Positions 30,495-40,204 of a stretch of 64,000 nt of DNA are shown piece after piece. Numbering within the stretch: the stretch's first letter is position 1; each line of letters begins with the position of its first letter. Source of the DNA: Virgibacillus litoralis (lineage in GTDB: Bacteria > Bacillota > Bacilli > Bacillales > Amphibacillaceae). The position numbers and the translations under genes were made by a program. The notes beneath the pieces are model-generated. The model saw only the letters and a program-made list of their open reading frames with translations, ran no database searches and was not told where the DNA came from. The stretch covers positions 124,001 through 188,000 of the forward strand of contig NZ_JAGGKK010000002.1 of NCBI RefSeq assembly GCF_017873675.1, given 5' to 3'.

Positions 30495-31088
30495 CTATAA
30501 ATTTTCTAGCCAATCCTCCAGCTGCCTAATGGCATTACTCCGGTGACTAATACTATTTTTTTCATCAGAAGATAGCTCTGCCATTGTTCTTGTATAGTTC
30601 TTTGGTATAAAAATGGGATCATAACCAAAACCATTAGAACCTTTTGAAGTAACGGAAATACTCCCCTCACAATACCCTTTTTTAAAAATTGTATTCGCGT
30701 CTGGTGTGGCTACTGCCAATACACATACAAAACGAGCTGTACGATCAGTTTCTTTTGTATCCTTTAATTCAGCTAATACCTTTGCTATATTTGCCTTGTC
30801 ATCTTTAGGTTCACCTGCATATCTGGCAGAAAATATACCAGGTCTGCCATTCAATGCATCGATTGTTAAACCAGAATCATCAGCTAATACGGGAGAATTT
30901 ACTAACTTTGCTATCTGTTCTGCTTTTAATGCAGCATTTTCTTCAAATGTCACCCCTGTCTCTTCAACATCTTGAATTGACTGAGATAAGTCCAGTAAGG
31001 ATACTGCTTTAATATTAAATTTTGCAAAGAACGTTTTAAACTCCTCTGCTTTTCCAGGATTTTTAGTTGCTATAATTATTTCTTTCAT
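30495..31088 (-). CDS. rdgB: XTP/dITP diphosphatase (RdgB/HAM1)
   Basis: Removes deaminated purine triphosphates such as dITP and XTP from the nucleotide pool. The 197-residue protein begins KEIIIATKNPGKAEEF and shows ETGVTFEENAALKA, VLADDSGLTIDAL, GIFSARYAG and GFGYDPIF, the full family set. Its start overlaps the rph stop by one base, so the two are coupled. The B. subtilis homologue is ysnA. Confidence 0.95.
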   Translation of the reverse strand: MKEIIIATKNPGKAEEFKTFFAKFNIKAVSLLDLSQSIQDVEETGVTFEENAALKAEQIAKLVNSPVLADDSGLTIDALNGRPGIFSARYAGEPKDDKANIAKVLAELKDTKETDRTARFVCVLAVATPDANTIFKKGYCEGSISVTSKGSNGFGYDPIFIPKNYTRTMAELSSDEKNSISHRSNAIRQLEDWLENL

Positions 31089-31852
31089 TATAAATCTTCC
31101 CTACTTATTTTAGTTTCTCCTATCTTATCAGCTAATTCACCTAGTATTTCTTTTTGTATCGTATTGATTTTCAGCATTCCGTCATTAGCCAGTCCTAGCA
31201 TCGTCTGTAATTGACCGTTTGTGAATGTTGCCTCTTCTCCAGTACCCTGTATTTCGACAAATTCTCCAGCACCTGTCATTACCACGTTCATATCAACATG
31301 TGCTTCTGAGTCTTCACCATAGTTCAGGTCTAACACTTCCGTACCATCAGATAAAACTCCTACAGATATTGCTGCCAGAAAATCAGTTACAGGCATTTTT
31401 TCGATTTTATTATCTGCAATTAATCTGCCGAAAGCCAGGACTACAGCCACAAATGCACCCGTAATAGAAGCAGTTCTTGTGCCACCGTCAGCCTGGATGA
31501 CATCACAATCCACCCAAACTGTACGCTCGCCTATCTGGTCCAAATCAACTACTGAACGTAGTGCTCGACCAATTAATCGCTGTATTTCCATCGTTCTCCC
31601 ACTTACTTTACCTTTAGAAGACTCCCTGATGTTTCGTTGGTTTGTTGCTCGCGGGAGCATAGCATATTCAGCCGTAATCCATCCTTTTTTCTGGCCTCGC
31701 ATAAATGGGGGGACCTTGTCCTCTATGCTTGCATTACAAATAACCTTAGTGCCTCCCGCTTGAATTAGTACAGAGCCTTCAGGATGTTTAACAAAATCTG
31801 GTACAATTGTTATGGAGCGTAATTCATTATTATCTCTTTGATCATTTCTCAC
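31088..31852 (-). CDS. rph: Ribonuclease PH
   Basis: A phosphorolytic 3' exonuclease that trims tRNA precursors. Visible are the start [19 protein letters not shown], the RNA-binding [14 protein letters not shown] near residue 60, [16 protein letters not shown] near 85, [18 protein letters not shown] near 117 and GTGEEATF near 198. At 254 residues it has the usual length. It is the first gene of the rph-rdgB-ysnB cluster. Confidence 0.96.
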   Translation of the reverse strand: MRNDQRDNNELRSITIVPDFVKHPEGSVLIQAGGTKVICNASIEDKVPPFMRGQKKGWITAEYAMLPRATNQRNIRESSKGKVSGRTMEIQRLIGRALRSVVDLDQIGERTVWVDCDVIQADGGTRTASITGAFVAVVLAFGRLIADNKIEKMPVTDFLAAISVGVLSDGTEVLDLNYGEDSEAHVDMNVVMTGAGEFVEIQGTGEEATFTNGQLQTMLGLANDGMLKINTIQKEILGELADKIGETKISREDL

Positions 31853-32368
31853 TTAAACATATTCCTCCTTATTCCTACACTTACGATAGGATTATCCTAA
31901 CATATTTTTTACTAAAGAAACACGATAATACATACTAACAGACATCTGCTTCTGCAGATCGAGTTTTTAATTAAATTACTTAGATAACCCTCTTATCGGG
32001 TAGGCTTTGTTAAAAACCCAAAGAACAAAAGTACAAGCGCCTGTTCAGCGCCGTATGGACTGCGCTCAGCGCTGCGGGTAGGTCGACGTTGCCGCGCAAA
32101 GCGGCGGTCTTAGTAGATCTTACTTTTCCCTGAGATTAGATGAACTTTACTTATCGCCAATGATGGCGAAAGTAAAGATGAATCTTATGCTTGGAAAGCG
32201 AAAAGGATACACGAAGAGCGTAAGCTGCCCCACAGGACGTGGGGTAGTTCGACGTTGCCACAGGATGTGGTGGTTTTAGTCGAACATCCTTTATTTCTTA
32301 TCGTAGACACGGGGATGGAAGTCCAATTATCCACAATACTTAAATTTTATAATTTCCTAAAACAACAA
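31853..32368. other. Intergenic region with repeat family B
   Basis: About 500 bases between gerM and rph, mostly filled by the family B element at 32032-32325. No open frame with a ribosome site is present. The rph promoter must lie near 31860-32000 but is not clear. Confidence 0.5.
32032..32325 (+). repeat. Intergenic repeat family B, copy 2 (with internal partial duplication)
   Basis: It begins ACAAGCGCCTGTTCAGCG and contains GGTCGACGTTGCCGCGCAAA, then about 130 bases later a second version, AGTTCGACGTTGCCACAGGA, each followed by a GGCGGTCTTAGT- or GGTGGTTTTAGT-type block. It matches the reverse complement of 12241-12431 and, in its first part, 41805-41898. Confidence 0.8.
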
Positions 32369-32393
32369 AAAAGGCTGCTTATCACAGCCTTTT
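32369..32393 (-). terminator. Terminator of gerM
   Basis: AAAAGGCTG and CAGCCTTTT form a 9-pair stem with a 7-base loop. The minus strand continues into TTTTTTG. It lies directly after the gerM stop. Confidence 0.85.
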
Positions 32394-32395
32394 AA

Positions 32396-33481
32396 TTATA
32401 ATTTTTCAGTTTTTGAAAATGTTTGTGTTGTAACAGGAGTCGTGTATGGTTCTCCATTTTCATTAAAGAGCGTTTCGACATTTTCAACTTTCACTTGCAC
32501 AGCCTCCACAGATGGATCTTCTGTTAAGGTGCGTACTAATGTTTCCATTACTTCATCAGAAATCACGGCTTTTTCACCGTCCTGAAGTACTTCCTCACTG
32601 AATACCAATTCAAGCACACCATCTCTTAAACTTGGGTTACTTGTAAGTTCTGTCTGATTGTTGAAAACATGCTGTACATTAGCCTGAACACCAGGGCCTT
32701 CCAGTAATGCTTCAATTACTGAACCATATAGATCCTGGTTCTCAACATTGATGTACTGTGTTACCGGAACAAAATACTGATTTTCATCATGTGCCGATGG
32801 ATAGTACAACGTAACAGGCTTGCTGGCCATGAGGTCAACACTATCAGAATGAATTAGATTAATACCGTTCACTCTCGAATAACCCTCACCAATAGGAGTT
32901 CCACTTACGGGCATCTCAGTTTGTGCTTCTCCGTTTATCCGCAATTTGATATTATCCACACTTTCAAATTGTGTTAATGTATATGTCATTGCTTGAAGCA
33001 CCTTTAACTCATTTTGTTCCTCATAATTTTTAAACTCCTCAGACACATCTACAATTAACGTACCATTTTCCTCAAGACTTAAGCTATTAACTTGTGTTCC
33101 TGCTGGTAAAACTGCCTGAAATCCATTTGGTAATAAGGATGTTACAGGTCCTCCTTTTACCAAGTGTTGGAGTGCCTGTGTTGCTACCTCCTTGGATTCA
33201 ATCTGTGGTAATTGCAATGTTTGTGAGGCCACCATTCCATCAGAATCAATTAAATATAATTGTCTTCCAACTGTCCCTGGAGCCGCTTCGCCATCAGACT
33301 CTTCATCAACACCCTCTGATTCCGATTCATCTGATACATTATCCAAATCATTTACAGCCTCAGCGTCTTTAGGTGGATCCATTTCTTCATTATCAATTGA
33401 TTGTTCTCCTTGGAAACATCCAGTCAATATAATAGAAAGACACACCGTTATAATTAAAAGTAATGTACTGCGCTTCTGCAT
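32396..33481 (-). CDS. gerM: GerM-like spore germination lipoprotein
   Basis: A 361-residue lipoprotein with signal peptide and lipobox ILTGC, followed by an acidic linker. Two GerMN domains follow, one around residues 80-200 (YLIDSDGMVASQTLQLP, TLIVDVSEEFKNYE) and one around 215-345 (VTLYYPSAHDENQYFVPVTQ, GVLELVFSEEV). GerM is needed for sporulation and germination and affects SpoIIQ in B. subtilis. ATG 33481 follows AGGAGGG. It lies next to racE, as in B. subtilis. Confidence 0.92.
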   Translation of the reverse strand: MQKRSTLLLIITVCLSIILTGCFQGEQSIDNEEMDPPKDAEAVNDLDNVSDESESEGVDEESDGEAAPGTVGRQLYLIDSDGMVASQTLQLPQIESKEVATQALQHLVKGGPVTSLLPNGFQAVLPAGTQVNSLSLEENGTLIVDVSEEFKNYEEQNELKVLQAMTYTLTQFESVDNIKLRINGEAQTEMPVSGTPIGEGYSRVNGINLIHSDSVDLMASKPVTLYYPSAHDENQYFVPVTQYINVENQDLYGSVIEALLEGPGVQANVQHVFNNQTELTSNPSLRDGVLELVFSEEVLQDGEKAVISDEVMETLVRTLTEDPSVEAVQVKVENVETLFNENGEPYTTPVTTQTFSKTEKL

Positions 33482-33555
33482 GTTATTCCCTCCTACGATG
33501 GTTTGTACTATTATATATACGAGCACATTATAAAATTAGACCAACCTATGCAGAA

Positions 33556-33595
33556 AAAAATCAGAATACCTATAAAAAATAGGATTCTGATTTTT
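33556..33595 (-). terminator. Terminator of racE
   Basis: AAAAATCAGAATACCTAT and ATAGGATTCTGATTTTT pair with one mismatch across a short A-rich loop. It overlaps the end of racE and precedes gerM. Confidence 0.8.
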
Positions 33596-34406
33596 ATATA
33601 AATGCTTTTTGTATCGTAACGGAGTGGAATTTATCAATTGATTTCATAAAAATACTTTCAGCTATTTTCGTGAACATCTCCAATTCACCGGTCGAATAAA
33701 ATTTATGATCCGGTATATGATTATCTTTATTTAACTGATTATGAAATTCTAAGATCGTACTTGCTTCACGAGCTGTTTCCTCACTGGAAGATATAATGGT
33801 TACGTGATCACCTATAATAGATTGAATCGTTTCTTTAATTAACGGATAATGCGTACACCCCAAGATCAATGTATCTATATGATTATTTATTTTCATTGGG
33901 TATAACGATTCCTCTACCACTTGTTCTGCGTGTGTACCAGATATAATTCCTTGTTCAACCATTGGAACAAACAATGGACATGCCAGAGCATTCACATGGA
34001 TATCTGCTTTTATGCTCTGCAACGCCTCTGTATACGCATTACTCCTAATCGTCCCTTCTGTACCAACTACACCTACATGACTATTATGTGTGAATTTAAT
34101 TGCGGCTCTAGCACCAGGCTGGATCACACCTATAACTGGAATGTCCAATTCATTCTGGAGTTCAGTAAGCGTAAAAGCTGTTGCAGTATTACATGCTATG
34201 ACAAGCATTTTAATCTCTTTTTGAAGCAGGAAATCAACCATTTCCCACGTAAACATTCTTATTTCTTCTTTTGACCTGGGACCATATGGGCATCTTAATG
34301 TATCACCTAAATAAATAAGATTTTCTCTTGGCAGTTGCCTCATAAGTTCATTTGCAACTGTTAAACCGCCCACTCCAGAATCAATAACCCCAATTGCCTG
34401 ATTCAA
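33594..34406 (-). CDS. racE: Glutamate racemase
   Basis: Interconverts L- and D-glutamate for peptidoglycan. The paired catalytic cysteines are in IACNTATAF (about 71-79) and LGCTHYPL (about 183-190); the N-terminus reads IGVIDSGVGGLTVA. At 270 residues it matches RacE/MurI. It follows the MarR gene by 24 bases and is probably co-transcribed, as in B. subtilis where ysmB lies beside racE. Confidence 0.95.
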   Translation of the reverse strand: MNQAIGVIDSGVGGLTVANELMRQLPRENLIYLGDTLRCPYGPRSKEEIRMFTWEMVDFLLQKEIKMLVIACNTATAFTLTELQNELDIPVIGVIQPGARAAIKFTHNSHVGVVGTEGTIRSNAYTEALQSIKADIHVNALACPLFVPMVEQGIISGTHAEQVVEESLYPMKINNHIDTLILGCTHYPLIKETIQSIIGDHVTIISSSEETAREASTILEFHNQLNKDNHIPDHKFYSTGELEMFTKIAESIFMKSIDKFHSVTIQKAFI

Positions 34407-34429
34407 AAAAATCGCCTCTTCTATGCTGT

Positions 34430-34882
34430 TTATTTTTCATTGACACACCGCATCTGTTCATATAAAAACGAAAGTAAATCGTTCAACGTATCTGTTTGTT
34501 CTATTGAAAAGTTTGTTAAAACCTCTCCTAAATATTCTTGACGTTTTTGAATTACTTCTTGGATAATGGAATTTCCTTTTTTTAATACGTGAATTCTCAC
34601 AACACGACGATCATTGATATCTCTTATTCTTTCGACCAGTTCATTTTTCTCCATGCGATCTACTAAATCGGTTGTGGTACTAAATGCTAACCCGTTTTTA
34701 TTGGATAGCTCCCCAATTGTTAAATCACCTTCCTCAATCAACCATTGTAATGCGATAAATTGTGGTGATGTAATTGGGTAATTATTTAATATCTTTCGAC
34801 CATTCTGTTTGATAATACCTGATATATAACGAAGTCTTTTCTCTACATCAGCTATTGCTTCTATTGATACATCATCTTCCAA
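34430..34882 (-). CDS. ysmB: MarR-family transcription regulator (YsmB-like)
   Basis: A 150-residue winged-helix repressor or activator. The recognition segment is LTIGELSNKNGLAFSTTTDL and the wing is VERIRDINDRRVVRIHVLKKG (about residues 55-105). The TTG at 34882 has a GGGGGG block about 10 bases upstream, a loose spacing. Located directly before racE, matching B. subtilis YsmB. Ligand and targets are unknown; control of racE or of itself is only a guess. Confidence 0.85.
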   Translation of the reverse strand: MEDDVSIEAIADVEKRLRYISGIIKQNGRKILNNYPITSPQFIALQWLIEEGDLTIGELSNKNGLAFSTTTDLVDRMEKNELVERIRDINDRRVVRIHVLKKGNSIIQEVIQKRQEYLGEVLTNFSIEQTDTLNDLLSFLYEQMRCVNEK

Positions 34883-34976
34883 ATGGGTAACCCCCCAGTA
34901 TATTTCCTTTTTCTATGAGTATTTTAACATAATTCGAGCAGATTTTTATTTATTCATAATATAAACTACAAATTTC

Positions 34977-36458
34977 TTATGGTGTATCGGCATCTTTTTC
35001 TAATAGTTTTATTAATTTTTGCTTACTCTTTCGGGATACCAAGATGTACAGTGTATCATGCTCTTCAATCACTGTTTGCCCATTTGGTGTGATGATCTCA
35101 TTATTTCGTATAATTGCATTAATTAATGCATTATCTGGCAATGTAATACGCTCAAGGGTTTCACCAATAATTTTATTTTTGTTGGTAACATCATATTCAA
35201 CCATCTCCACATTGGTTTTTCCCATTGAAATCAGTTCTAAGGAGTGCATCGATCTTTCTTTGGCTTCACCTTCTAATCCTAATTTGGAAGACATAAATGT
35301 AATGGTTGATCCTTGAACAAGTGTTGATGTTAACACAACGAAAAAGACAACATTAAACATAACTTGGCTACCTTCTACCCCAGCTAGCATAGGAAATATT
35401 GATAATACGATTGGAACAGCTCCACGTAAGCCAGCCCATGATAAGAATAATTTCTCCTTATTATTATATTGCGATTTTACCAGGTTCAAATAAACTGCTA
35501 GTGGCCGTGCTATAAAAATTAAAACAGTCGAAACTAACAACCCGTTGATTAAATAGTTCCATTGAAACAGTTCTGCTGGAAAAACAAATAAACCGAGAAT
35601 AACAAACATAACAATCTGTGCCATCCAAGCAAATCCTTCATTAAATCTAAGAATTGAATGACGATACGTTAATTCCGAATTGCCGATAACTAATGCAGCT
35701 GTGTAGACTGCAAGTAATCCGCTAGCATCCATCAATGCGGTTATACTGTAGGCAGAAAATGCGAATGCAAGTCCAAATAAGGGATACAGCCCACTGGAAT
35801 CTAAGTTAATACGGTTAATTGATAAACTGCCAACTTTCCCAATTATCAGCCCGCATAATAACCCAATTCCCATCTGCCAGAAAAATGACCATATCAATGA
35901 ACCTATTCCCGCTTGATCAAGTGTAATTAACTGAATAAAAGAAATCGTTAAAAACATTGCCATTGGATCGTTTGAACCTGATTCAGCCTCAAGCATTGAT
36001 TTGATATTACCCTTAATATTTTTATCCTTCAATACAGCAAATACAGCAGCAGCATCAGTAGATCCAACAATCGATCCTAATAATAATCCTTCCAGCCAGG
36101 TAATTCCAAGCATGTATTTAGAAGCAATTGCAACAATACCTGTGGTAACTAGTACACCTGACGTCGCCATAGTTAATGCTGATGGCAAGACTGGTTTGAT
36201 CTTAGTCCATTGTGTCTGTAAACCACCTTCAAATAAAATTACAACAAGTGCAATTATACCTATTAATTGCGCTATTGTTGCATTATCAAAGTAAATAATA
36301 TTTAATCCATCACTACCCACTAACATACCAACACCTATAAAAAGAACGAGAGAAGGTACACCTAACCGTGTAGAGAATTTCGTAACAAGGACACTAATAA
36401 TTAGTAATAATGCCATTAGTAATATGAATTGGTTTGATTCTAAAATTTCATTTAACAT
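34977..36458 (-). CDS. CPA-type K+ or Na+/H+ antiporter with TrkA-C domain
   Basis: A 493-residue membrane antiporter of the NhaP2/CvrA type. About 12 spans cover residues 10-385; the conserved GSDAAA-like motif appears as GSTDAAAVF (about 133-141) and a later GSNDPMA (about 161-167) carries the acidic ion-binding residue. Residues about 405-485 form a cytoplasmic TrkA-C (RCK-C) domain, TLPDNALINAIIRNNEIITPNG, which binds regulatory ligands in relatives. The ion cannot be set from sequence; K+/H+ is the likely choice. It is convergent with neither neighbour and not obviously in an operon. Confidence 0.88.
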   Translation of the reverse strand: MLNEILESNQFILLMALLLIISVLVTKFSTRLGVPSLVLFIGVGMLVGSDGLNIIYFDNATIAQLIGIIALVVILFEGGLQTQWTKIKPVLPSALTMATSGVLVTTGIVAIASKYMLGITWLEGLLLGSIVGSTDAAAVFAVLKDKNIKGNIKSMLEAESGSNDPMAMFLTISFIQLITLDQAGIGSLIWSFFWQMGIGLLCGLIIGKVGSLSINRINLDSSGLYPLFGLAFAFSAYSITALMDASGLLAVYTAALVIGNSELTYRHSILRFNEGFAWMAQIVMFVILGLFVFPAELFQWNYLINGLLVSTVLIFIARPLAVYLNLVKSQYNNKEKLFLSWAGLRGAVPIVLSIFPMLAGVEGSQVMFNVVFFVVLTSTLVQGSTITFMSSKLGLEGEAKERSMHSLELISMGKTNVEMVEYDVTNKNKIIGETLERITLPDNALINAIIRNNEIITPNGQTVIEEHDTLYILVSRKSKQKLIKLLEKDADTP

Positions 36459-36596
36459 GGAAAACCTCCGTGTAATTATGAAAGGATGAGAGTTGATGAG
36501 GAAAAGTTATGGGAATTACATAACATAATTAATATTATAACAAATTAATGGTGTATATATTGATTATTGATAAATTTTGTAGATTTCCCCTCCGCT

Positions 36597-36650
36597 CAGT
36601 TGATATAAACTGAGATGAAAAATACACTTTGAAAATACACTACGCCTTCT
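36597..36650 (-). repeat. Possible decayed repeat family A relic
   Basis: CAGTTGATATAAACTG (36597-36612) is the exact reverse complement of 44786-44801, and is followed by a GAAAATACACTACGC block recalling GGAAATACACTTCGC of the family. The middle of the unit is absent, so the match may be coincidence. Confidence 0.35.
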
Positions 36651-36708
36651 CGGATAAACATTCTAAGAGAAGCGATTGACTTAAGTTAAAATTCTACATA
36701 ATTGTACT

Positions 36709-36736
36709 CACCGTTTGCACTTATTTTCATAAGCTA
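36709..36736 (+). promoter_or_regulatory. SigK-type promoter of gerE
   Basis: CACC at 36709-36712 and CATAAGCTA at 36728-36736 are separated by 15 bases and fit the late mother-cell SigK pattern (MACM, then CATANNNTA). B. subtilis gerE is SigK-dependent. Confidence 0.65.
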
Positions 36737-36796
36737 TAGTGACTAAATAATTTCCTCTCAACCTGCAGCTCTATGACAGCAAGGAGGGGTTAACAT

Positions 36797-37021
36797 TTGA
36801 AGGACAACGAGTACAAACCGAAGCAATTATTAACCAAACGCGAAAAAGAGGTATTCGAACACTTAGTACAAGATAAAACAACAAAGGAAATTGCCCAGGA
36901 ATTGTTTATATCAGAAAAAACTGTCCGAAACCACATTTCAAATGCTATGCAAAAGCTAGGAGTCAAGGGGCGATCACAGGCTGTAGTAGAGCTCCTTCGC
37001 ATGGGGGAATTAAAGCTCTAA
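36797..37021 (+). CDS. gerE: Spore-coat transcription regulator GerE
   Basis: A 74-residue LuxR-type DNA-binding protein, almost entirely the helix-turn-helix (LTKREKEVFEHLVQDKTTKEIAQ, FISEKTVRNHISNAMQKLGV). This one-domain form is diagnostic of GerE, the final mother-cell regulator that activates or represses coat genes. TTG 36797 follows AAGGAGGGG with good spacing. A SigK-like promoter lies 60 bases upstream. It converges on the thioesterase gene. Confidence 0.95.
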   Translation: MKDNEYKPKQLLTKREKEVFEHLVQDKTTKEIAQELFISEKTVRNHISNAMQKLGVKGRSQAVVELLRMGELKL

Positions 37022-37056
37022 AAAAAACCGACTTTCATTATTGGAAGTCGGTTTTT
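37022..37056. terminator. Bidirectional terminator gerE / ysmA
   Basis: AAAAACCGACTT pairs with AAGTCGGTTTTT around a short loop. A-run and T-run on the two sides allow both directions. It overlaps the last codons of the thioesterase gene. Confidence 0.85.
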
Positions 37057-37496
37057 GTTAATAATTTTTCTTTTATAGAAGTAGAAATCGACATTGGTTT
37101 TCCCGATTCAGGATGTATGTTCACTAATCTTCCTCTACCAGTCAAACACAACTCATCCTTATCATTTAAAGCCATGTAATGAATATCAAGAGATGTGTTT
37201 CCGATATGATTTACTTTTACATAATGCCACATTTGTTCGTTAAAATACATTTGTTTGTGATAATCGCATTGTAAATCCGCAACAATAGGTACCCCTCCAT
37301 TATTGCTTCCTACATTTTGAAATAAACCAACTGACTTTAAAAATTCAATACGCGCTTCTTCAAAATATATAAATGCTGATACATTGTTGACATGACCAAA
37401 CATGTCAGTTTCCGAGAATCGTATTTTAATTGGAATGTAAAATGAAAATTCAGATTGCCATTTTGTTAAATCTTCAATGTATGGAACGGTTTTCAA
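37038..37496 (-). CDS. ysmA: Hot-dog fold acyl-CoA thioesterase (YsmA-like)
   Basis: A 152-residue 4-hydroxybenzoyl-CoA-thioesterase-type hot-dog protein. The catalytic loop reads RFSETDMFGHVNNVSAFIYFEEAR (about 27-50), with the key aspartate in ETDMFGHVNN. It would hydrolyse an acyl-CoA; the substrate is unknown. It is located beside gerE and sdhB, as ysmA is in B. subtilis. Confidence 0.88.
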   Translation of the reverse strand: MKTVPYIEDLTKWQSEFSFYIPIKIRFSETDMFGHVNNVSAFIYFEEARIEFLKSVGLFQNVGSNNGGVPIVADLQCDYHKQMYFNEQMWHYVKVNHIGNTSLDIHYMALNDKDELCLTGRGRLVNIHPESGKPMSISTSIKEKLLTKTDFQ

Positions 37497-37582
37497 ATAA
37501 AACTTCTCCTTCCTGCTTGACTAGGCTTATCACCTCAGTAATTAATGCCTTGTTGCATTTATGTAGTACTTTATAAACTGCT

Positions 37583-37615
37583 GAAAAATGACCCTTACCA
37601 ATGTTAGGTAAGGGC
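37583..37615 (-). terminator. Terminator of sdhCAB
   Basis: On the minus strand GCCCTTACC pairs with GGTAAGGGT over 7 bases and is followed by CATTTTT. It lies 27 bases past the sdhB stop. Confidence 0.8.
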
Positions 37616-37641
37616 CATGGTATTTTCATAGTTTGATAGAA

Positions 37642-38406
37642 TTAATGCGCGTTGTCACTACCAAAGAAATTTTTGAAAGATTGAATGTTTGTATCACGGT
37701 TCATTGCAGCAATTGATGTTGTCAATGGAATACCTTTAGGACACACCTGAACACAGTTCTGTGCATTACTACAACCCGAAATACCTCCGTCTTCCATTAA
37801 CCCATCTAAACGTTCACTTTTATTCATTTCACCAGTTGGATGAGCATTAAACAATCTTGCTTGTGAAAGTGCTGCAGGTCCGATGAAATCAGATTTATCG
37901 TTTACGTTTGGACATGCTTCCAAACAAACACCACAAGACATACATTTTGAAAGTTCGTATGCCCATTGTCGTTTTTTCTCGGGCATACGAGGTCCAGGAC
38001 CAAGATCATAGGTTCCATCAATAGGTACCCACGCCTTGATCTGTTTTAATGCATCAAACATTTGCTCGCGATCTACAATCAGATCACGAACAACCGGGAA
38101 GGTGCTCATTGGTTCTAGATGTATTGGCTGTTCCAATTTATCTACTAGCGTAGCACATGATTGACGTGCTGTCCCGTTTATCACCATTGAACAAGCTCCA
38201 CAAACTTCTTCAAGACAGCTCATATCCCAGTAGACAGGTGCTGTTTTCTCACCATTTGCATTAACAGGATTTTGGCGAATTTCCATCAAACCTGAAATAA
38301 CATTCATATTTTTTTTATATGGTACTTTGAATGTCTCCTGATAAGAAGGTGAATCCGGGCTATCTTGTCGAGTTATGATAAATGTAACTGTACTTTGTTC
38401 AGCCAT
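37642..38406 (-). CDS. sdhB: Succinate dehydrogenase iron-sulfur subunit
   Basis: Passes electrons from SdhA to the cytochrome b subunit of respiratory complex II. The 2Fe-2S cysteines are in CLEEVCGACSMVINGTARQSC-type spacing (about residues 65-85). The 4Fe-4S and 3Fe-4S ligands are in CMSCGVCLEACP (about 155-166) and CSNAQNC...CPKGIP (about 210-228). 254 residues, normal. It follows sdhA by 20 bases. Confidence 0.97.
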   Translation of the reverse strand: MAEQSTVTFIITRQDSPDSPSYQETFKVPYKKNMNVISGLMEIRQNPVNANGEKTAPVYWDMSCLEEVCGACSMVINGTARQSCATLVDKLEQPIHLEPMSTFPVVRDLIVDREQMFDALKQIKAWVPIDGTYDLGPGPRMPEKKRQWAYELSKCMSCGVCLEACPNVNDKSDFIGPAALSQARLFNAHPTGEMNKSERLDGLMEDGGISGCSNAQNCVQVCPKGIPLTTSIAAMNRDTNIQSFKNFFGSDNAH

Positions 38407-38426
38407 GCATATCTTTCTCCCCTCAA

Positions 38427-40175
38427 TTATTTTTTAGAATAGTCCCTTAATCTCGGTTCTATTAGAGAAGTATCCACTTCTTCATATGTTATAACCGGAG
38501 CATTTTCTGACTCGTCAAATGTTGCAATCGTTGTTTTCAACCACTCTTCATCATTTCGTTCAGGGAATTCCGGTTTATAATGTGCACCGCGGCTTTCATT
38601 ACGATTATAAGCACCAAGTGCAATAACACGTGCTAAGTGGAGCATATTTTTTAATTGCCGAGTAAACATAACACCTTGGTTACTCCACCGGGATGTGTCA
38701 TCCATATTAATGTTTTCCCATCGTCTCTGGAGATCTTTGATTTTTTCAATCGTGTTCTTTAATTTTTCATTATGACGAACAACTGTAACATTATCTGTCA
38801 TTAGTTCACCAAGCTCTTTATGAAGCTGATAAGCATTCTCATCACCTTCCATTTTCAGAAGCTTTTCAAACTTTTCCTGCTCCTCTTTTTCTCTATTCTC
38901 AAATAACTCAGGAGACATATCTTCAACATGTGTTTCAAGTTCCTCAATATATTTGATTGCATTTGGACCAGCTACAGAGCCACCGTAGATTGCAGATAGT
39001 AATGAGTTAGCACCCAGACGGTTACCTCCATGCTGTGAATAATCACATTCTCCGGCAGCAAAGATACCTGGGATGCTCGTCATTTGGTCATAATCTACCC
39101 AAAGTCCTCCCATTGAGTAATGTACTGCAGGGAATATTTTCATTGGAACTTTGCGCGGATCCTCACCGACGAATTTTTCATAAATTTCAATGATACCACC
39201 AAGTTTAACATCCAATTCTTTCGGATCCTTATGTGATAAGTCAAGGTAGACCATATTTTCTCCGTTAATGCCTAACTTTTGGTTTACACAAACATCAAAT
39301 ATTTCACGTGTTGCGATATCACGGGTAACTAGGTTTCCATAGGCAGGATATTTCTCCTCTAGGAAGTACCATGGCTCGCCGTCTTTATATGTCCAAATAC
39401 GACCGCCTTCTCCACGTGCTGACTCACTCATTAAACGTAATTTATCATCCCCTGGAATTGCAGTAGGATGAATCTGAATAAATTCTCCATTAGCATACTT
39501 TGCACCCTGCTGGTATAAAGTACTTGCTGCAGATCCTGTATTGATCATTGAGTTTGTAGATTTACCAAAGATAATTCCAGGACCCCCAGTAGACATAATT
39601 GTTGCATCTGATGGGAAGGACTTTATTTCATGTGTCTTAATGTTTTGTCCGACAATTCCTTTCCCTACGCCATCATCATCTATTATCGCTCCAAGGAACT
39701 CCCAGTTTTCATACTTATTAACTAATCCTTCAACTTCATAACGTCGAACCTGTTCATCTAGTGCATATAATAATTGTTGACCTGTAGTCGCTCCTGCATA
39801 TGCTGTACGGTGTACACTTGTACCACCAAAACGCCTAAAATCAAGAAGACCTTCAGGAGTCCGATTGAACATTACTCCCATACGATCCAGTAAATTTATT
39901 ATACCCGGTGCTGCGTCACACATTGCTTTTACAGGTGGCTGGTTTGCAAGAAAGTCACCACCATATACTGTGTCGTCAAGGTGTTTCCACGGTGAATCTC
40001 CTTCACCTTTTGTGTTTACTGCACCGTTTATACCGCCCTGGGCACATACAGAGTGAGAACGTTTCACAGGCACAATAGAAAACAGGTCTACTATAGCTCC
40101 ATCTTCAGCTGCTTTGATTGTTGCCATAAGACCGGCTAAACCGCCGCCTACAACCGCGACTTTACGATTACTCAT
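38427..40175 (-). CDS. sdhA: Succinate dehydrogenase flavoprotein subunit
   Basis: Oxidises succinate to fumarate on a covalently bound FAD. The dinucleotide fold VAVVGGGLAGLMATI is at residues 5-19, the FAD-linked histidine is in RSHSVCAQGGINGA (about 39-52), and the active-site segment HPTAIPGDDKL and the arginine region SESARGEGGRIW are present (about 240-268). 582 residues, the Bacillus-type long form. It lies 29 bases after sdhC. Confidence 0.97.
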   Translation of the reverse strand: MSNRKVAVVGGGLAGLMATIKAAEDGAIVDLFSIVPVKRSHSVCAQGGINGAVNTKGEGDSPWKHLDDTVYGGDFLANQPPVKAMCDAAPGIINLLDRMGVMFNRTPEGLLDFRRFGGTSVHRTAYAGATTGQQLLYALDEQVRRYEVEGLVNKYENWEFLGAIIDDDGVGKGIVGQNIKTHEIKSFPSDATIMSTGGPGIIFGKSTNSMINTGSAASTLYQQGAKYANGEFIQIHPTAIPGDDKLRLMSESARGEGGRIWTYKDGEPWYFLEEKYPAYGNLVTRDIATREIFDVCVNQKLGINGENMVYLDLSHKDPKELDVKLGGIIEIYEKFVGEDPRKVPMKIFPAVHYSMGGLWVDYDQMTSIPGIFAAGECDYSQHGGNRLGANSLLSAIYGGSVAGPNAIKYIEELETHVEDMSPELFENREKEEQEKFEKLLKMEGDENAYQLHKELGELMTDNVTVVRHNEKLKNTIEKIKDLQRRWENINMDDTSRWSNQGVMFTRQLKNMLHLARVIALGAYNRNESRGAHYKPEFPERNDEEWLKTTIATFDESENAPVITYEEVDTSLIEPRLRDYSKK

Positions 40176-40204
40176 ATTTTTTACTCACTCCCATTATTCT
40201 TAAA

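Larger units (their letters stand above)
36459..36796. other. Divergent region between antiporter and gerE
   Basis: About 340 bases. It contains a short possible relic of repeat family A near 36597-36650 and the SigK-type promoter of gerE. The antiporter promoter is not clear. Confidence 0.5.

Noticed and set aside
32032-32325. Riboswitch or T-box upstream of rph
   Set aside because: No conserved T-box or known riboswitch core was recognised, and the same sequence recurs downstream of hemL and yslB, which fits a repeat better than a gene-specific leader.
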